A stretch of 64,000 nt of DNA, taken from contig NC_088777.1 in assembly GCF_954871325.1 (NCBI RefSeq), positions 37,673,366 to 37,737,365 on the forward strand, given 5' to 3'. The notes beneath the pieces were generated by a model that worked only from the letters and a program-made list of their open reading frames with translations, was not told the DNA's origin and made no database searches. This document shows positions 60,101 through 64,000 of the stretch, piece after piece. Position 1 is the stretch's first letter, and every line of letters begins with the position of its first letter. The DNA comes from Gordionus sp. m RMFG-2023. Lineage: Eukaryota > Nematomorpha > Gordioida > Chordodea > Parachordodidae. Both the position numbers and the translations under genes were made by a program.

Positions 60101-60613
60101 TGCAGTCAAAAATTTGGCATCTATAATTGGGGTGAAAATAAATTGGAATTTAGAATTTAACAAAGCATCTTTATAACTAATTTTATAATGAGTTGCATTT
60201 AAATCAGTGATGTTATCTTCAATCTCCAGTGATATTTGCGGATGTGTAATATAATTTAAAAAAGATTTATAAAATTTATATAATTTCATATCTCCTAAAA
60301 ATACATACAAACTAGTTTCAGCATTTGTTGCATTATTTAGTTGTATGTTTTTATTGAATTCATATCTTAAACAATTTCTTGCTTCATATTTATTGTAAGT
60401 TTTTATCATACAGCCATAAGGTTGCCAAACATGGGCTCCATGATAACGTCCATCAGATAAAAGCCAATCACATGTATCATTTGAGTTTATTATATACATG
60501 TAATATCTTAAACACAAATGATAAATAATGAGATAAAAAATTATTGAGCAGGATATAAATTTAAAAACTACTTCCAAATTATTCAACCAATTTTTCATTA
60601 TATATTTTAGCAT
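57104..60613 (-). CDS. CASD1: CASD1-like sialate O-acetyltransferase homologue with altered catalytic site
   Basis: A single 1169-codon frame without introns; human CASD1 is 797 residues over many exons. One N-terminal membrane anchor (about 17-40) precedes a lumenal SGNH-like domain (45-370) with the family signature WQPYGCMIKTY (63-73), LGD (106-108), WMLQD (248-252) and a CC pair (365-366). The C-terminal half (about 372-1169) is a multipass acyltransferase-type domain with clear CASD1 blocks: CDKTSLFMKENKYYTH, ELKGWMQS, LNRPYVFYSFVPLV, WWNIWINDRYSV and LGKFSLELYLCQFHLW. CASD1 acetylates CMP-sialic acid in the Golgi using Ser94, Asp270 and His273. Here the aligned positions are Met109, Asp322 and Gln325, so the SGNH hydrolase-type activity is probably lost. 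The extra length lies in loops between membrane segments. ATG at 60613 gives the anchor; Met6 is an alternative start. Confidence 0.9.
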   Translation of the reverse strand: MLKYIMKNWLNNLEVVFKFISCSIIFYLIIYHLCLRYYMYIINSNDTCDWLLSDGRYHGAHVWQPYGCMIKTYNKYEARNCLRYEFNKNIQLNNATNAETSLYVFLGDMKLYKFYKSFLNYITHPQISLEIEDNITDLNATHYKISYKDALLNSKFQFIFTPIIDAKFLTAIQSVNFKNLKLLVISVGYWNSKYYYEDYINNVSLASNQFNDTHGIKVFKHQITKVRYLLQNILNSSLDQNTKLKILWMLQDSIFERKLYLRTQYNRTSKNKKGIITNNIMNLYDDIIIKEINKMMISHFNVVKLWTSTQKVNQKYLHLSPDGVQSSLVPLTIDLQILINYLCNSRNTENHFKNSINKNLPEDTCCTTTKPLFHNTIFICLTITFISAVILFLPFLYSNFNKIFQSNYTHLPMDIEEEMLNLSPSLNKTYSIPKEKPTKRYPLIFVNLIKLAIIFIYIIICDKTSLFMKENKYYTHLRFFLPMTYFFVIGSFFTERSGTMTENDNNKTANGIMSSNGKFDTNSRYFAMSRNKTNELKGWMQSILLISYMTGATPSHLSITNRYDSGNDDLNLTIKYVSITIFLNILNTAFLVLFGYTHFNDIFNLLIRCKAIGIPPKIPGNSKEFLNINKATPSKSPIYCEYFRFFFAVLRRCVSIVFRYNFIACLLCLALNRPYVFYSFVPLVTFWYLIIVLWFLAPPFININFVYSSQYKFDYENVALLSNCDESEIYTNMMDKFLGDGNNCISNHFQDDTQYFEHSNHDNNDYTIILSFWNHLCIIIKFIMLGVGISLLYSSEANFAEAFSRLFSFIPSSSDPGISSQISDERLRIWWNIWINDRYSVCVGMIFAYLIKCTCFIDFLFFKRFFKVSSSLSTDRKFVRDSKATSSLSNFCHIFLLPLVIFLVYLTVMLLSCRGSYTVINNSDRTKISIDTISDQFNINTIRKDLNSYKFSPNLIEEEISSLSIAQYENQRISTNAVVLDNCFEVSSYLSWIPVVCYFLLLIAYHDIYNRNDRSFSSIFSRLGKFSLELYLCQFHLWQSVPLPGLSFQPTRPHAGILTYLPNYPTLNALLSGFLCICAAWEFKQITAYFEKLSLSFFSLSCFLRFKQSNNRENRNDVSYSVSGRSCWLKLFHYNPCGKIMKLKSGKAWCTLFYSLGIAMVICFCVYLY

Positions 60614-61175
60614 ATTTATAGCAGCAATTCGTAAGGATAATATTGAAGAGAAAATTTTTAAAATTTATATAGTTATAGACTTAACACAAAAAAATCTGAG
60701 AATCAGCTGTTTACCTAGAAACGCATGTATTTGGTTTAATGATTAAAAATTATTGTTAGTATTATATTTTTTAATGTATTGAAAATAAAATTTCATATTA
60801 TAAATTATAAATAAACTTTTATATCTATCACATACGTCTAGAATTAACATATGTAGTTTTTAAACAAGTAAAATATAAATATAGAAGTTTAAACTAAATA
60901 TATTAAAAATGGCTCAATCGACAGAATAGATAAAAGTATTTGAATCTGTTGCAATATTAAAAATATACTTAAATTTTAACTTAACTTATTTTATTCTTAC
61001 TTCTATCACTTACTATATTATGTTATATAAGACTCTTATTAACGCTTGACCCATTATTTTTGTTATCATATTTTAAATTTCTAATTCAAATTTATATCTT
61101 ACAATATTATAGAAAATAATATAACGTACATTATAGTATTAAGTAAAAATATAATATAATATAAAGTGCAATTAT
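60614..61175. other. Upstream region of the CASD1-like gene
   Basis: AT-rich DNA that should contain the minus-strand gene's promoter and 5' UTR. No TATA box or other element can be picked out against the AT background, and no upstream coding exon was seen. Confidence 0.4.
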
Positions 61176-61563
61176 GGGATAGGTTCTAAATCGCTAAAAC
61201 AAAAATCGCTAAAAATTGGGAACATGGCTTATATCTCCTAGAAAATTTTTAAAGTAATATTGAAATTAATATTAATAGATACTAGGGGATTAAATACTTG
61301 TATTTAAATTGAAAATTTTAAAAAAATCGCTAAAATGGAAGAAATATCATACAAAATCCCAGTTTTGGGAATCAAATTGGGAATTTGGATGATATTTCTT
61401 CCATTTTAGCGATTTTTTTTTAATTTTCAATTTAAATACAAGTATTTAATCCCCTAGTATCTATTAATATTAATTTCAAATTTACTTTAAAAATTTTCTA
61501 GGAGATATAAGCCATGTTCCCAATTTTTAGCGATTTTTGTTTTAGCGATTTAGAACGGGAACC
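61176..61563. mobile_element. 388-bp foldback element
   Basis: Almost the whole element is one palindrome. The left arm 61176-61360 and right arm 61379-61563 are near-perfect complements, leaving an 18-base loop. The ends read GGGATAGGTTCTAAATCGC and, reverse-complemented, GGTTCCCGTTCTAAATCGC. An exact 8-bp duplication, GCAATTAT (61168-61175, 61564-61571), flanks it, consistent with hAT-type insertion. AAATCGCTAAAA words recur in each arm. It lies about 560 bases upstream of the CASD1-like start codon. Confidence 0.85.
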
Positions 61564-61571
61564 GCAATTAT

Positions 61572-62300
61572 ATCATTAAGAGAAATATAAAGTCTATTAC
61601 TAATTTATCTTTAATCGACCACAATGATATACCATGCTAACCAAAAAAATCATAAGAAATTCTATAAACAAAAGATGAGCAAAGTTATAATACCCATATT
61701 CGATCAGTGGAGATTACGATTTGATTTTAAATTTGTTGGAAGTGTGGTGTGGTCGTCTAGATATTTATATCTTTTATTTTTTATCTTATATGTCATTTAT
61801 TTTTCTATATTATGTCATATAATTTATTTAATATTGTCAATTTTATTAATTTTACAATCGGTTATTACATTATGATCTGATCCTTAATTTCTTACAGGCT
61901 TATATATACAAAACAAAGTTCATTTTTATAATAAATAGTAATCTTATATATAACTCAGTTAATCGAATTCCTATTTAATTAGTAATCACATAAGCATATT
62001 CACATAAAAACATCACATAGAACTAATCGATAAAACGTCCACACACAATTCAAGGGATGAAATTATATCTATATTGTTAGATAGCAAAACATTCTCCTAT
62101 ATTATATATATATGATCATTATAAAACATATATAATAAACGAAGTGATTAATAATATATTACATTATAAATGCACATATATATATTCATTATATCAATAA
62201 ATAAATTTTTAATTAAAAATAAAGTAAAAAGGTTGATATTTCGATATTCAAATAATATTTTTTTTATATATTCAAATAATATAATATTTAATTATTATTT
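61572..62300. other. AT-rich DNA without a supported gene
   Basis: The open frame at 61624-61875 (83 codons, ATG start, hydrophobic second half) has no splice, codon or homology support and is left uncalled. Confidence 0.4.
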
Positions 62301-62400
62301 TAATTAATATCTTAGTAGATGATTTATTTTAATTAATATCTTAGTGGATTATTTATTTTAATTAATATCTTAGTAGATGATTTATTTTAATTAATACCAT
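62301..62400 (+). repeat. 29-bp minisatellite, about 3.5 copies
   Basis: TAATTAATATCTTAGTAGAT-type units start at 62301, 62330, 62359 and 62388, an exact 29-base period with one or two changes between copies. The last copy is partial. Confidence 0.7.
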
Positions 62401-64000
62401 AATTTATTATGATTTATTCATATTTTTAATATTATATTTTTCTAAATTTTATAATTTATTTTAATTTATATCTTAAAAATATTTTAATTTATTTTAAATT
62501 ATTTATTTTCGTATATAATGAATTATAATTAATATATAAAATGGTTCAAACACATGTTTCAAGCAAAGTGAAACTATAATATTGTTCTATATTTTTATAT
62601 TTTTGTCGTTACGATATTGTGTTAATATTATATTTTTATTTCGAAATTTTTTTAAATGAGTAATATTTTTATATTATTATTATTAATAGATTTATGTTAA
62701 TATTAGGGTTTTTGTTTATTATAATAATAAATGTATATTTATAGCGATTAAGGAAAAAAAAGAGAAAATTAGTTAATAAAAAAGTGATTTAGCTCAACGA
62801 TAAAGCAAATAAAAGGGAAATAATTAATTAGCACAATAAAAAATAAAGGTAAATAAAAACATTTTATTTTCTAATAACGAGCTAGATGTACCCCGAACCT
62901 AAAATAAATATCAGCTCAATTGAATTCATTAGAATTATGAGATATGAAGGAGAATCCTTTTTTATAATTGAATGAGCTATAAGCCAAAGTGTGAATTCTA
63001 TAAATCAAAATTGCTAATAAATCTTAATCTCGTTGCGATGTATTTTTATCCTAGTTAGTGAAAGTTGTCATAAAATTTTTATTATAAGGTTTTTCAATTT
63101 TATGAATTTGTAAAAATGAATATTATATATCCCACTCATTATTCATCCCACCTATAACAATCTCTGAAAACTTTCGCAGTTTTTTAAATTTATATAGTTG
63201 CTTAATAAAATGATCTTAAGACACCTCATCAGGACAAAATCTGCCTTGAACATGATAGTAACATCGATTCATATCCCCCTCCGTGTTAAATTAAAAAGAA
63301 AATTGTTCATTCCTTTTAGTTGTTTAACGAAAAAACCCTTGTATCTCAAGCAGGGACGTCATTAGCCTTTACAATCTCAGGGAGCTCAACTAAAAAAAAA
63401 TTTATAAGGCTCACATGTCATCTATTTTGCGGGTTTCGGCCATATAACGTTGTGTTACCATGACAATGTTTTATAGAATGGACTAATAATGTTGGATAAA
63501 TTTTAGATTTAAAATTTACGAATAATAAGCTATAAAACAAAATAAATACTGAAATTTTTTTTAGAATCCTTTAATTTCCCATTTTTTTTACTTGCCCATA
63601 TAGCCTTATGTGTTATACCAACAGCATTTTGTAAAACACCTCATTACTTCTATATTTTTCGTTCTATCTTAAATTTTGATGCTAATTATACATTTTTATT
63701 TTACTTATAACTTTTAATTTATAATATATACTAGGAGTATTAGTATTATTTCCTGACTCTCTAAATAAAAAATTTAACTATATATTTTAAAAAATAATTT
63801 TAGTTTAAGTCTTGGAAAAGTTTTTATCCGATTTAATTTATTTTATTATTTATTATCTTGGAGAAAAAATTATTATTATTTAATTTTAAAAATATATATA
63901 ATTTAATTAAAAACAATTACATTAAAAAATAAAATAAAAATAATATTACTTCCCGGTATCTTTTCATAGCCAAAAAAATAATTAGTTTAAATGGTGCCAG
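62401..64000. other. AT-rich tail of the window
   Basis: No supported gene. CAGGGACGTCATTAGCC at 63354-63370 looks like a hAT-type terminus reading inward, but the partner end was not found before the window ends. An A-box-like TTTAGCTCAACGATAAAGC near 62788 has no B box. Confidence 0.35.

Noticed and set aside
61624-61875. 83-codon open frame with ATG and a hydrophobic second half
   Set aside because: Composition is what AT-rich DNA gives by chance, and no family or neighbouring exon supports it.
62301-62400. CRISPR-like repeat array
   Set aside because: Units are directly adjacent with no spacers, and the DNA is eukaryotic; it is a simple minisatellite.

Overview
The window is about three-quarters A+T by eye. 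It carries GT-AG introns, gene bodies of 11-15 kb and a dense load of DNA transposons, so it is animal nuclear DNA. A transmembrane collagen with a sponge/cnidarian-type 'short-chain collagen C4' end, a CASD1 homologue and an MMD-type PAQR gene point to an invertebrate metazoan. The sequence alone does not fix the phylum; the base composition would suit a cnidarian such as Hydra or several parasitic animals.

Layout. 1-13 kb: mostly non-coding, with a few open segments that could be exons of an unrecognised plus-strand gene (1.55, 2.6, 3.3 and 5.0 kb), among hAT-type DNA transposon remnants. 13.15-19.23 kb, plus: a three-exon gene of unknown function whose splice phases join into a 239-residue protein. 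22.3-33.25 kb, plus: a 12-exon, 871-residue type II membrane collagen with two furin-type sites, about 150 Gly-X-Y triplets and a spongin/short-chain C4 C-terminal domain. 37.25-51.9 kb, minus: a six-exon, 233-residue homologue of MMD (PAQR10/11 family), with 48- and 51-nt introns beside introns of 3.6-6.2 kb filled with transposons. 57.1-60.6 kb, minus: an intronless 1169-residue homologue of CASD1 (sialic acid O-acetyltransferase family) in which the catalytic serine and histidine positions of the SGNH domain are Met and Gln.

Mobile DNA. At least four hAT-type elements can be delimited by terminal inverted repeats and 7-8 bp target duplications: 14310-15547, 33856-35890 with a nested GC-rich element, 44829-47259 and 55757-56576. 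A 388-bp foldback element (61176-61563) and several MITE copies sharing one internal core are also present. Two or three tRNA-derived SINE-like sequences and one decayed LTR-retrotransposon fragment were seen. No rRNA gene, intact tRNA gene or CRISPR array was found.

The genes do not form an operon or obvious pathway. Most are membrane or secretory-pathway proteins (collagen, MMD, CASD1-like), with no sign of joint regulation. The most unusual points are the apparently inactive SGNH domain held in a long intact reading frame, and the collagen built from exons of exactly 126 nt, or 3 x 126 nt, with Asp in about a third of Y positions.
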